From Paracoccaceae bacterium (lineage in GTDB: Bacteria; Pseudomonadota; Alphaproteobacteria; Rhodobacterales; Rhodobacteraceae): 35,225 bases of DNA. The DNA is taken from NCBI GenBank assembly GCA_011620265.1, contig WOZM01000068.1, positions 1 through 35,225 of the forward strand. Direction: 5' to 3'. Below are positions 14,551 through 23,066 of the stretch, piece after piece. The translations under genes were made by a program, and so were the position numbers. How positions within the stretch are numbered: position 1 is the first letter of the stretch; each line of letters opens with the position of its first letter. The notes under the pieces were generated by a model. The model ran no database searches and was not told the origin of the DNA. It worked only from the letters and a program-made list of their open reading frames with translations.

Positions 14551-16098
14551 TCACTTGAACTTCTTGATCTCGCCCGAGGCGAGGCGCGCGAGATAGCTCT
14601 GCACCTCGGCCTTGACGATCGGCATCAGGACGTAGAGCCCGATGATGTTCACGACCGCCATCGCGAAGATCGCCGCGTCCGAGAAGTCGATCACCGGGCC
14701 GAGACTCGCCGCCGCGCCGACGATGACGAAGAAGCAGAACAGGAGCTTGAAGCTCAGATCCTGGGTCTTGCCCTCGCCGAAGAGGTAGGTCCAGGCCTTG
14801 AGGCCGTAATAGGACCACGAGATCATCGTCGAGAAGGCGAAAAGCACGACCGCGACCATCAGAAGATAGGGGAACCACGAGAAGGTCGACCCGAAGGCCG
14901 CCGAGGTGAGCCCCACGCCCGAGGTGCCGCCGACGGTGGCGATACGGCCCGTGGCCTCGTCCATCACGTAAAGGCCGGTGGCCGGATCGGTGACGAGCTG
15001 CTGGGTGAAGATGATCACCAGCGCCGTCATGGTGCAGATCACCACCGTGTCGATGAACGGCTCCAGAAGCGAGACGAAGCCTTCGGTGATCGGTTCCTTC
15101 GTGCGCACCGCCGAATGGGCGATGGCGGCGGAGCCGACGCCCGCCTCGTTCGAGAAGGCCGCCCGCTTGAAGCCCTGGATGAGCGCGCCGACCGCGCCGC
15201 CGGCGATGCCGAGCCCGGTGAAGGCGCCGGCGAAGATCTGGCCGAAGGCCCAGCCGATATTGCCGATGTTCATCAGGATGATGATGAGCGCCGTGCCGCA
15301 ATAGAGAATCGCCATGAACGGCACGACCTTCTCGGTCACCCGGGCGATCGACTTGATGCCGCCGATGATGACCACGAAGACCACGACCGCGAAGATCACC
15401 CCGGTGATCCAGCCGGGATAATCGCCGAAGACGCCCGAAAGCTGCTGATGCGCCTGGTTGGCCTGGAACATGTTGCCGCCGCCGAACGAACCAAGGATGC
15501 AGAAGATCGAGAAGAGCACGGCGAGAAACCTGCCGCCGGGCTTGCCGCGTTCGGCGAAGCCCTTGGTCAGGTAGTACATCGGCCCGCCCGAGACGGTTCC
15601 GTCGGCGTACTCGTTACGGTATTTCACACCGAGCGTGCATTCGGTGAACTTCGACGCCATGCCGAGAAGGCCGGCGAGGATCATCCAGAACGTGGCCCCC
15701 GGCCCGCCGATGCCGATCGCGACCGCGACGCCGGCGATGTTGCCAAGCCCGACCGTGCCCGACAGCGCCGTCGCCAGCGCCTGGAAGTGGCTGACCTCGC
15801 CCGCGTCGTTCGGGTCGGAATAGTCGCCCTTCACCAAAGCGATCGAGTGCTTGATGACCCGGAACTGGATGAAGCCGAAATAGAGGGTGAAGACCGAGGC
15901 CGCGACGACGAGCCAGGCGACGATCCAGGGGAAGGACGTGCCCGGGAAGGGCGCGAAGATGAAGTTGACGAACCAGCCGGTGGCCGAGGCGAAGAGGCCG
16001 TTGATGGTTTCGTCGAGGGTCTGGGCCTGGGCGGCGCCCGCGAGAAAGGCGAGCCCGGCCGCGCCGCTCAGGGCGCGCGTTTCCGTGGTGAATGCCAT
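14551..16098 (-). CDS. Sodium:alanine symporter (AGCS family)
   Basis: This encodes a 515-aa inner-membrane carrier that imports alanine or glycine with sodium. It has a signal-peptide-like N-terminus ([11 protein letters not shown], about 16-26), then about eleven helices. Family motifs include [22 protein letters not shown] in the first third (parts [13 protein letters not shown] and AIGIGGPGA), followed by [17 protein letters not shown]. Another is [15 protein letters not shown] in the middle, containing the ASN-loop region. Length is normal. It lies 24 nt after the stop of the universal stress protein gene and has its own ribosome site AGGGAT, so the two are probably co-transcribed. Confidence 0.93.
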   Translation of the reverse strand: MAFTTETRALSGAAGLAFLAGAAQAQTLDETINGLFASATGWFVNFIFAPFPGTSFPWIVAWLVVAASVFTLYFGFIQFRVIKHSIALVKGDYSDPNDAGEVSHFQALATALSGTVGLGNIAGVAVAIGIGGPGATFWMILAGLLGMASKFTECTLGVKYRNEYADGTVSGGPMYYLTKGFAERGKPGGRFLAVLFSIFCILGSFGGGNMFQANQAHQQLSGVFGDYPGWITGVIFAVVVFVVIIGGIKSIARVTEKVVPFMAILYCGTALIIILMNIGNIGWAFGQIFAGAFTGLGIAGGAVGALIQGFKRAAFSNEAGVGSAAIAHSAVRTKEPITEGFVSLLEPFIDTVVICTMTALVIIFTQQLVTDPATGLYVMDEATGRIATVGGTSGVGLTSAAFGSTFSWFPYLLMVAVVLFAFSTMISWSYYGLKAWTYLFGEGKTQDLSFKLLFCFFVIVGAAASLGPVIDFSDAAIFAMAVVNIIGLYVLMPIVKAEVQSYLARLASGEIKKFK

Positions 16099-16122
16099 GT
16101 GACTATCCCTGTTCTGGTCTTG

Positions 16123-16557
16123 TTACGGCACGATGGTGCAGGGCACCGGCGCGATCTGCGCGAGCGATCCCGCGACCGAGCCGAAGAGCCGTTCGACGAT
16201 GCTCGACTGGCCGGTGCGGCCGATGAAGATCTGCCCGGCGGAACGGGCCTTGGCGATGTCGCAGAGCGTTTCGGCGACATGGCCGTACTTGATCTCGCTC
16301 GAGACCGTCACGCCCGACGCCTTCAGATCGGCCAGCAAGGGCGCCATCACGGCCTTCTCGGCCCGCTCCAGCTCCTCGCCACGCCTTTTGTGCCGTTCGG
16401 CGAGTTCCTCGGGGGTCAGGAACGAATAGGGCGACCATTCCAGCACATGGGCCACGACCAGCGCCGCACCGGCCGCCTTGGCCTGCGCGAGCGCGAAATC
16501 GACCGCCCGCCGCCCGGCGGGACTGCCGTCATAGGCGGCAACGAACGTATTTGCCAT
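16123..16557 (-). CDS. Universal stress protein, UspA family
   Basis: This encodes a 144-aa single-domain UspA protein with a Rossmann-like fold. It starts MANTFVAAYDGSPAGRRAVD, with the family Asp-Gly-Ser near residue 10. It carries the nucleotide-binding G-2x-G-9x-GS motif in GRTGQSSIVERLFGSVAGSL and ends in VPCTIVP. It is therefore expected to bind ATP. A ribosome site GAGGGAAAAG precedes the ATG. It is the first gene of a two-gene unit with the sodium:alanine symporter. UspA proteins often sit beside transporters and modulate them, but a direct role here is inference. Confidence 0.92.
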   Translation of the reverse strand: MANTFVAAYDGSPAGRRAVDFALAQAKAAGAALVVAHVLEWSPYSFLTPEELAERHKRRGEELERAEKAVMAPLLADLKASGVTVSSEIKYGHVAETLCDIAKARSAGQIFIGRTGQSSIVERLFGSVAGSLAQIAPVPCTIVP

Positions 16558-16893
16558 TGTCTTTTCCCTCGTTTGCGCCCCGATCGCGTCGGGGTGGGGA
16601 AGTGTCGCCCGAAGCCGGCGGGATCGGTTCCCTAATTTCCGGCCCCGCGCAATAAACTTCGCAAAATTACCCGACGAATCCGGTGGATTCCGAAGAATAT
16701 TTCGAAACGTTCAAAAATTCACCCGTTTATTGCTCAGGATCGGAGGCGCGCTCGCGGCGCCTCCCGGCGGTTCCAACGCAGCTCCGCGCGGCATTTCCGC
16801 CGCGTCGCGCCCCGGTTCCGCCGCCTGCGACCTTCCCGGCGCTTGCCCCGAGGCCCCGGGCGCCCTAAACCGCTTCCGACCGGAGGGGGTGGC
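16558..16893. other. Divergent intergenic region between uspA and the ABC exporter
   Basis: This 336-bp region has no gene I can support. The part from about 16640 to 16735 is A+T-rich and probably holds the promoter for the minus-strand usp gene, although no clear -35/-10 pair stands out. A stem-loop (GGAGGCGC at 16742-16749 with GCGCCTCC at 16757-16764) lies toward the exporter side. The exporter ribosome site is GGAGGGGG at 16881-16888. Confidence 0.45.
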
Positions 16894-18684
16894 ATGGCGC
16901 GACGACAGGACACGACGGGCGAGGATCGCGCGGCATCGAAGCGGGTAGGGGCCCTTGCCGGCCTGGCACCCTTCATCGCGCCCTATCGCGGGCTGGTGAT
17001 TCTCGCCGCGATGGCGCTGACGCTCACCGCCTCGATCTCGCTGATCCTGCCGGTCGCGGTGCGCCGCGTCATCGACGGCTTCGGCGAGGGGGCGGAGCTT
17101 CTCGACAGCTACTTCGCCGGTGCGATGGCCATCGCGGGCCTTCTCGCGCTGGGCACCGGGGCGCGCTACTACCTCGTCACACGGCTCGGCGAGCGGGTCG
17201 TGGCCGACATCCGCAAGGCGGTCTTCGACCGGGTGATCGGGATGAGCCCGGCCTTCTACGAAAAGCTCATGACCGGCGAGGTGGTGAGCCGCATCACCAC
17301 CGACACCACGCTGATCCTCTCGGTGATCGGCTCCTCGGTCTCGGTGGCGCTGCGCAACTGCCTGATCCTCGTCGGCGGCATCGTGCTGATGCTCTTCACC
17401 TCGGCGAAGCTGACCGGGCTCGTGCTTCTCATCGTGCCCGCCGTGATCGTGCCGATCATCACGCAAGGCCGCCGGCTTCGCCGCCTCAGCCGCGAGAACC
17501 AGGACTGGATCGCCGCCTCCTCCGGCTCCGCCTCCGAGGCGCTGGGCGCGGTGCAGACCGTCCAGGCCTTCACCCACGAGACCGAGGCGCGGGCCGATTT
17601 CGCCCGCGTGACGGAAGAGGCGTACCGCTCCGCCAAGGCCCGCATCCGCACCCGCGCGGTAATGACGGTGATCGTGATCTTCCTCGTCTTCGCCGGCGTC
17701 GTCGGCGTCCTCTGGATCGGCGCGCGCGACGTGCGGGCGGGGATGATGAGCCCGGGCGAACTGGTGCAGTTCGTCATCTACGCGGTGATGGCGGCGGGGT
17801 CCGTCGCGGCGCTCTCGGAAATCTGGGGCGAGTTGCAGCGCGCGGCGGGGGCCACCGAACGGCTGATCGAACTCCTGAACGCCGCCGACAGCGTGCGCGA
17901 CCCCGTCCAGCCGGTGCCGTTGCCGCGCCCGGCAAAGGGCGAGATCGCCTTCGACGGCGTGACCTTCCACTATCCGTCCCGCCCCGACCAGTCGGCGCTC
18001 GACCATGTCGACCTGACGGTCCGCCCGGGCGAGACCGTGGCGCTCGTCGGCCCGTCCGGCGCCGGCAAGACGACCGTCATCCAGCTCCTTCTGCGCTTCT
18101 ACGACCCCGACGAGGGCCGCATCACCATCGACGGCGTGGCGCTGCCCGACATGGCGCGCTCCGACTTCCGCCGCGCCGTGGCGCTGGTGCCGCAGGACCC
18201 GGTGATCTTCGCCACCTCGGCGCGCGAGAACATCCGCTACGGCCGGCCCGACGCGACCGATGCCGAGGTCGAGGCGGCCGCGAAGGCCGCCGCCGCGCAT
18301 GACTTCATCGCGGGCCTGCCGGAGGGCTATGAGAGCTATCTCGGCGAACGCGGGGTGATGCTCTCGGGCGGCCAGAAGCAGCGCATCGCCATCGCCCGCG
18401 CGATCCTGCGCGACGCGCCGGTCCTCCTCCTCGACGAGGCGACCTCGGCGCTCGACGCCGAGAGCGAGCGGGCGGTGCAGCGCGCGGTCGAGAAGCTCGC
18501 CAAGGGACGCACGACGCTGATCGTCGCCCACCGGCTCGCCACCGTGAAGAAGGCCGACCGCATCGTCGTCTTCGACCAGGGCCGTATCGTCGCGACCGGC
18601 ACCCATGACGAACTCGTGGCCGAGGACGGTCTCTATGCCCGCCTCGCGCGGCTCCAGTTCACCGACGGGCTGGCGGCGGAATAA
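16894..18684 (+). CDS. MsbA/LmrA-like ABC exporter (fused membrane and ATPase domains)
   Basis: This encodes a 596-aa half-transporter that functions as a homodimer in the inner membrane. Residues about 25-320 are a six-helix type IV exporter membrane domain; about 345-590 are the ATPase. Visible motifs are Walker A GPSGAGKTT (about 386-394), signature LSGGQKQR (about 490-497), Walker B VLLLDEATSALD (from about 510) and switch His in VAHRLATV. The ATG at 16894 is preferred because GGAGGGGG lies just upstream. Substrate cannot be told from sequence; lipid-like or amphiphilic molecules are typical. The neighbouring acyl-CoA synthetase is on the same strand 165 bp away and is probably a separate unit. 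Confidence 0.9.
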   Translation: MARRQDTTGEDRAASKRVGALAGLAPFIAPYRGLVILAAMALTLTASISLILPVAVRRVIDGFGEGAELLDSYFAGAMAIAGLLALGTGARYYLVTRLGERVVADIRKAVFDRVIGMSPAFYEKLMTGEVVSRITTDTTLILSVIGSSVSVALRNCLILVGGIVLMLFTSAKLTGLVLLIVPAVIVPIITQGRRLRRLSRENQDWIAASSGSASEALGAVQTVQAFTHETEARADFARVTEEAYRSAKARIRTRAVMTVIVIFLVFAGVVGVLWIGARDVRAGMMSPGELVQFVIYAVMAAGSVAALSEIWGELQRAAGATERLIELLNAADSVRDPVQPVPLPRPAKGEIAFDGVTFHYPSRPDQSALDHVDLTVRPGETVALVGPSGAGKTTVIQLLLRFYDPDEGRITIDGVALPDMARSDFRRAVALVPQDPVIFATSARENIRYGRPDATDAEVEAAAKAAAAHDFIAGLPEGYESYLGERGVMLSGGQKQRIAIARAILRDAPVLLLDEATSALDAESERAVQRAVEKLAKGRTTLIVAHRLATVKKADRIVVFDQGRIVATGTHDELVAEDGLYARLARLQFTDGLAAE

Positions 18685-18704
18685 CCCCGCCTCCCACGCC
18701 CGCT

Positions 18705-18730
18705 CCGGTCCCCGCTTTCGCCGGGGCCGG
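18705..18730 (+). terminator. Stem-loop downstream of the ABC exporter
   Basis: The sequence can fold CCGG-T-CCCCG (18705-18714) onto CGGGGCCGG (18722-18730), a 9-bp stem with one bulged T and a 7-nt loop, 20 nt after the exporter stop. It lacks a T-run, so termination is uncertain. Confidence 0.35.
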
Positions 18731-18849
18731 CCGATCTGACGTGGCGTCCCGCTACCCGGACCGCGCGTCACCCTTGCCCTGAGGTGGCTTTGCCCGCATC
18801 CTTCCTTCAATGACAAGGCCCGGGGGAGCGGGTCAGGGGAGGAGAGTTT

Positions 18850-20745
18850 ATGGGGAAGTTTTCCGGCCTTGCCGATCGCAATGCGATCGAAGGCGAAATG
18901 CCGTATGAGAAGCGCGACCTGCCGGTCACGCTCTACCAGTTCCTGGGCCGCACCCGCGACGCGCACGGGGCGCGCAACGCGATCAGCTTCCAGCTGCTCT
19001 CGGATCCCGGCGCCAAGGCCGAGACGCTGACCTGGTCCGGCCTCCACGGCCGGATCACGCAGGCGGCGAACCTCTTCCGCAGCCTCGGCATCGGCGAGAA
19101 GGACGTCGTCGCCTATCTCCTGCCGAATTCGATCGAGACCGCCGTGACGCTTCTCGGCGGCGCCGTCGCCGGCATCGTCAACCCGATCAACCCGCTTCTC
19201 GAACCCGAACAGATCGCCGCGATCCTGCGCGAGACGAAGGCGAAGGTTCTGGTCACGCTCAAGGCCTTCCCGAAGACCGACGTGCCGCAGAAGGCCGCCG
19301 ACGCCCTGAAGCTCGCGCCCGGTGTGAAGACGGTGCTCGAGGTCGATCTCAACCGCTACCTCTCGCCGCCGAAAAGCTGGATCGTGCCGCTGATCCGGCC
19401 GAAGAACCCGGTGGAGCACAAGGCGGCGGTGAAGGATTTCAACGCCGAATGCGCGCGCCAGCCCGCCGACCGCCTGACCTTCGCCGACAGCACGGGCGAC
19501 CGGGTCGCGGCCTTTTTCCACACCGGCGGCACGACCGGCATGCCCAAGGTCGCGCAGCACAAGTATTCCGGGATGATCTACAACGGCTGGCTCGGAGGGC
19601 AGCTCCTCTTCGACGAGACCGACGTTCTGATCTGCCCCTTGCCGCTCTTTCACGTCTTCGCCGCCTATCCGGTGCTGATGTCGGTGATCGCGTCGGGCGC
19701 GCATATGGTGATGCCGACGCCGGCGGGCTATCGCGGCGACGGGGTCTTCGACAATTTCTGGAAGCTGATCGAGCGCTGGCAGGTGAGCTTCCTCATCACC
19801 GTGCCGACCGCCATCGCGGCGCTGATGCAGCGGCCCGTCGATGCCGACGTCTCCTCGCTCAAGATCGCGATCTCGGGCTCGGCGCCGCTGCCGCTCGAAC
19901 TCTACAGCCGCTTCGAGAAGGCCACCGGCGTGCAGATCGCCGAGGGCTACGGGCTGACCGAGGCGACCTGCCTCGTCTCCTGCAACCCGGTGGACGGCGC
20001 GAAGAAGGTGGGCTCGGTCGGCGTGCCCTTGCCCTATTGCCATGTCCGCATCCTCCATACCGACGGCGCGGGCGGCGTCCGGAAGGAATGCGGCGTGGAC
20101 GAGGTGGGCGAGATCTGCGTCTCCAATCCCGGCGTCTTCGAGGGCTCGACCTATACCGAGGTGGACAAGAACCGCGACCTCTTCGCCGAGGGGCGGTATC
20201 TCAGGACCGGCGATCTTGGCCGGATCGACCCGGACGGATATCTCTGGATCACCGGGCGGACGAAGGACCTGATCATCCGGGGCGGCCACAATATCGACCC
20301 GGCCGAGATCGAGGAGGCGCTGATGGGCCATCCCGCCATCGCCTTCGCCGGCGCGATCGGCCAGCCCGACAGCTTCGCGGGCGAACTTCCCTGCGCCTAT
20401 GTCGAACTCGTCGGCGGCGCCGAGGTCACGACCGAGGAACTGATGGACTTCGCCCGCGCGCATATCCACGAACGCGCCGCAGTGCCGAAATTCATCGAGA
20501 TTCTGCCCGAATTGCCGAAGACCGCCGTTGGCAAGATCTTCAAGCCCGATCTCAGGAAACGCGCGATCCAGCGGGTCTATGACGCGGCGCTGGCCGAGGC
20601 CGGCTTCGCCGTCCGCGTCCGCGAGGTGGTCGAGGACAAGAAGCGCGGCCTCGTCGCCCGGCTGGAAAAGACCGGCGCGGTGGACGAGGAGGCGCTGAAG
20701 CACAAGCTCGGCGAATTCACCCGGCCTTGGGAGTGGGCGCAGTAG
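18850..20745 (+). CDS. AMP-dependent acyl-CoA synthetase (FadD-like)
   Basis: This encodes a 631-aa adenylate-forming enzyme of the ANL superfamily, expected to activate a carboxylic acid with ATP and CoA. Motifs in order are the P-loop HTGGTTGMPKVAQHK (about 224-238), the aromatic/AMP site EGYGLTEAT (about 365-373), the hinge YLRTGDLGRIDPDGYLWITG (about 449-468), KDLIIRGGHNIDP, and the C-terminal catalytic lysine in PKTAVGKIFKPDLRK (about 557-571). The C-terminus is somewhat longer than usual. It starts after a strong GGGGAGGAG site. Substrate (medium/long-chain fatty, branched or aromatic acid) is undetermined. It stands alone between the exporter and a region of gene decay. Confidence 0.88.
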   Translation: MGKFSGLADRNAIEGEMPYEKRDLPVTLYQFLGRTRDAHGARNAISFQLLSDPGAKAETLTWSGLHGRITQAANLFRSLGIGEKDVVAYLLPNSIETAVTLLGGAVAGIVNPINPLLEPEQIAAILRETKAKVLVTLKAFPKTDVPQKAADALKLAPGVKTVLEVDLNRYLSPPKSWIVPLIRPKNPVEHKAAVKDFNAECARQPADRLTFADSTGDRVAAFFHTGGTTGMPKVAQHKYSGMIYNGWLGGQLLFDETDVLICPLPLFHVFAAYPVLMSVIASGAHMVMPTPAGYRGDGVFDNFWKLIERWQVSFLITVPTAIAALMQRPVDADVSSLKIAISGSAPLPLELYSRFEKATGVQIAEGYGLTEATCLVSCNPVDGAKKVGSVGVPLPYCHVRILHTDGAGGVRKECGVDEVGEICVSNPGVFEGSTYTEVDKNRDLFAEGRYLRTGDLGRIDPDGYLWITGRTKDLIIRGGHNIDPAEIEEALMGHPAIAFAGAIGQPDSFAGELPCAYVELVGGAEVTTEELMDFARAHIHERAAVPKFIEILPELPKTAVGKIFKPDLRKRAIQRVYDAALAEAGFAVRVREVVEDKKRGLVARLEKTGAVDEEALKHKLGEFTRPWEWAQ

Positions 20746-20769
20746 CCGGCGCGCTTGTAACACTTCCAC

Positions 20770-20983
20770 TCATCGGTGCGATCCTCGGTTAAGGTGAAGC
20801 ACCGGTTGCTGGGAGAGGGTCGCCGCCAGCGTGGCGGGCAGGGCATGGGCCATGCCGGTGCAATGCGGGCACCTGCCAGACGCGGTTCGGCGCCGTCACC
20901 GGCCCGATGCGGAGCGGCTGGAAGAGCGGATCGTCTCTCGGATCGCCGGGCTCGGGCTCCTCCTCGCGATCCCGGCGCCGCAC
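20770..20983 (-). pseudogene. Frameshifted N-terminal fragment of a TMADH/DgcA-type flavin oxidoreductase
   Basis: On the minus strand the reading DPLFQPLRIGPVTAPNRVWQ, continuing VP, matches the opening of the trimethylamine dehydrogenase-like branch of the old yellow enzyme family, which includes the dimethylglycine demethylase subunit DgcA. In the same frame the following residues become nonsense. One base out of frame the sequence continues HCTGMAHALPATLAA, the expected next piece of that family (around + strand position 20860). Homology then ends, and both frames stop by 20770. Only about 45 of some 650-690 residues remain, so the gene is dead. Its closeness to soxBDAG, which handles the product of dimethylglycine demethylation, suggests that it once belonged to the same pathway. 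Confidence 0.6.
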
Positions 20984-21171
20984 CGCGACTGGCTTTACGC
21001 GCCGATCTTTGCGCGCTGGCCCCGCGAGCCTGCGGGCGCGGCTGATGACATGAGGGTCGCGGTCCCCGGCGGGACCGGGGCGCGCCGCCGCATTTTTGCC
21101 CCATTTCGGCGGCGGATTGTTTCCGCGGGGGCGCTTCGGCAGGCAGGGTCAACCGGCCGCCGGGAACGGGA

Positions 21172-21598
21172 ATGGTGACGATGCGCTGCCATCGCTTCCT
21201 CAAGGGTCGATTCTCACGCTTTTCGCGCTGCGACGACGGGGCCGCCACCGTCGAGGCGGTGCTCGTCTCGACCAAGCGCCATGCGGCCAACGGCAACGGC
21301 GTCGCGACCTACATGCTCGGCTGATCGGTCGCAACAGCTGGGACGTGACCTCGCGGGCGGAGACGTTCAGATGGTGACGAAGGGCGGCGTCGCGTTCGCC
21401 GCCAAGGTCAACATCTACGGCAGCCAGATCATCGCGGCCGGCGATATCCCGATGACCGCCAATGCCGACGGGATCGAGGGCGTGGCGCTGGTCGCGGGTG
21501 GCAAGCTCGACGTCACCTCGAACGGCACCTTCGGCTTCTGCGACGGCGCCGGCATGGAGAACAATTTCGAGGCCGCCTATTTCCGGATGGCGCGCTGA
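21172..21598 (+). pseudogene. Decayed Tad/TadE-G-like gene with internal deletion and frameshifts
   Basis: The first frame starts MRCHRFLKGRFSRFSRCDDG, then AATVEAVLV, like the N-terminus of TadE/TadG pilus-assembly proteins just before the membrane helix. The helix is missing, and the text jumps to NGNGVATYMLG and a stop. Continuing across two frame changes gives RNSWDVTS, then GGDVQMVTKGGVAFAAKVNI and a glycine-rich C-terminal part ending YFRMAR at 21598. The pieces make sense as one protein only if the indels near 21325 and 21350 are corrected. The last part (ATG 21371 to 21598, 75 aa) could still be translated. No other tad genes are nearby. Confidence 0.5.
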
Positions 21599-21660
21599 CC
21601 CTTCCCGCCCCGGCCCCGCGCGGGGTCGGGTCATTCCCTCGTCGCAGGGCGACGATCCTC

Positions 21661-21692
21661 CCGGCCGGCCCCCTGAACCGGCCGGTTTTTTT
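21661..21692 (+). terminator. Intrinsic terminator
   Basis: CCGGCCGG (21661-21668) pairs with CCGGCCGG (21678-21685) across a 9-nt loop and is followed directly by seven T residues. This is the clearest rho-independent terminator in the window. It separates the decayed region from the sox operon. Confidence 0.8.
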
Positions 21693-21709
21693 CCGTCTCG
21701 GGCCGGAGA

Positions 21710-21726
21710 GCGACACCCATTGTCGC
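21710..21726. promoter_or_regulatory. Candidate operator upstream of soxB
   Basis: An inverted repeat GCGACA-N5-TGTCGC lies about 80 bp upstream of the soxB start, in the only intergenic space available for the sox promoter. It is a plausible regulator site. No cognate regulator gene is present nearby. Confidence 0.3.
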
Positions 21727-21805
21727 GGAATGGCGCGGAAATCGCCGTCAGGCATTGAAATCTCGCGCCCGGGCCGGTTCACTGGGCCGAGGACGGAGGC
21801 AGGTC

Positions 21806-23056
21806 ATGCGCTATTCAGGGCTCAGGGTCATCAGCGAAGGGCTCTTCGGCAACAAGGGCTGGACACCGGCATGGCGCGATCCCGAGCCGAAGGCGGACTA
21901 TGACTACGTCATCATCGGCGGTGGTGGGCACGGGCTTTCGACCGCCTACTACCTCGCGAAGAATCACGGGATCACCAATGTCGCGGTGCTGGAGAAGGGC
22001 TATCTCGGCGGCGGCAATGTCGGGCGCAACACCACGATCGTGCGGGCCAACTACTTCCTGCCCGGCAACCAGGAATTCTATTCGCATTCGCTGAAGCTCT
22101 GGGAGGGGCTGGAGGCGGAATTGAACTACAACGTGATGCATTCGCAGCGCGGGCTGATCAACCTCTTCCATTCCGACGGCCAGCGCGACGCCTTCGCCCG
22201 GCGCGGCAACGCGATGATCAACGAGGGCGACGATGCCGAGCTTCTCGACCGCGAGGGGGTGCGGCGCTATCTGCCCTATCTCGATTTCGACAATGCCCGG
22301 TTTCCGGTCCATGGCGGGCTTTTGCACCGCCGCGGCGGCACCGCGCGCCACGACGCGGTGGCCTGGGGCTATGCGCGGGGCGCCGATACGCGCGGCGTCG
22401 ATCTGATCCAGAACTGCGAGGTGACGGGGATCGACATCGAGGACGGCCGGGTGCGCGGGGTTCAGACCACGCGCGGCGCGATCAGGGCGAAGAAGATCGG
22501 CATCGTCGTCGCGGGACGCTCGGGCCAGGTGGCGGCGATGGCGGGGCTCCGGTTGCCGATTGAGTCCCACGTCCTCCAGGCCTTCGTGACCGAGGGGCTG
22601 AAGCCGGTGATCGACCATGTCGTGTCGTTCGGCATGGGGCATTTCTACATCTCGCAGTCCGACAAGGGCGGCCTCGTCTTCGGCGGCGACCTCGATTTCT
22701 ATTCCTCCTATGCGGCGCGGGGGAACCTGCCGATGGTCGAGCATGTGATGGAGGCCGGGATGACGCTGATGCCGATGATCGGCAAGGCGAAGGTGCTCAG
22801 GTCCTGGGGGGGTATCATGGACATGACCCCCGACGGCTCGCCGATCATCGACGCGACCGATGTCGGCGGGCTCTATATCGACTGCGGCTGGAACTACGGC
22901 GGCTTCAAGGCGGTGCCGGCTTCGGGCTGGTGCATGGCGCATCTGATGGCGACCGGAGAGCCGCACGCGGTCGCCCGCCGCTTCCGCCTCGACCGTTTCC
23001 TGACCGGCCACCTCATCGACGAGGAAGGCACCGGGTCGCAGCACAACCTGCATTGA
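21806..23056 (+). CDS. soxB: Sarcosine oxidase subunit beta
   Basis: This encodes a 416-aa flavoprotein subunit of cytoplasmic heterotetrameric sarcosine oxidase, which oxidises sarcosine to glycine with transfer of the methyl carbon to tetrahydrofolate and release of peroxide. The FAD-binding dinucleotide motif is VIIGGGGHGLSTAYYLAKNHG (about 35-55; parts VIIGGGGHGLSTAYY and LAKNHG). A second flavin region includes GGLLHRRGGTARHDAVAWGY (171-190), where a histidine is expected to carry covalent FMN. The C-terminal DTTPDGSPIID-like segment is present as DMTPDGSPIID. The internal ATG at 21806 follows GGACGGAGG and gives the family N-terminus MRYSGLRVISEGLFGNKGW. It is the first gene of soxBDAG. 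Confidence 0.93.
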   Translation: MRYSGLRVISEGLFGNKGWTPAWRDPEPKADYDYVIIGGGGHGLSTAYYLAKNHGITNVAVLEKGYLGGGNVGRNTTIVRANYFLPGNQEFYSHSLKLWEGLEAELNYNVMHSQRGLINLFHSDGQRDAFARRGNAMINEGDDAELLDREGVRRYLPYLDFDNARFPVHGGLLHRRGGTARHDAVAWGYARGADTRGVDLIQNCEVTGIDIEDGRVRGVQTTRGAIRAKKIGIVVAGRSGQVAAMAGLRLPIESHVLQAFVTEGLKPVIDHVVSFGMGHFYISQSDKGGLVFGGDLDFYSSYAARGNLPMVEHVMEAGMTLMPMIGKAKVLRSWGGIMDMTPDGSPIIDATDVGGLYIDCGWNYGGFKAVPASGWCMAHLMATGEPHAVARRFRLDRFLTGHLIDEEGTGSQHNLH

Positions 23057-23066
23057 GGGGATCACC

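Noticed and set aside
14314-16635. Long plus-strand open frame opposite the symporter and usp genes
   Set aside because: Its translation is a low-complexity Glu/Arg/His/Asp pattern typical of antisense frames. The minus-strand genes have clear families and ribosome sites.
16703-16712. CGAAACGTTC, sharing 10 bases with the end of the dispersed repeat
   Set aside because: The match does not extend into the GGGTTT part or the rest of the element, so it is too short to call a third copy.
16711-20769. A very long open frame on the minus strand opposite the ABC exporter and acyl-CoA synthetase
   Set aside because: It is the antisense shadow of two well-supported genes in GC-rich DNA. Its composition is rich in Arg, Asp, Gly and His, and it shows no domain.
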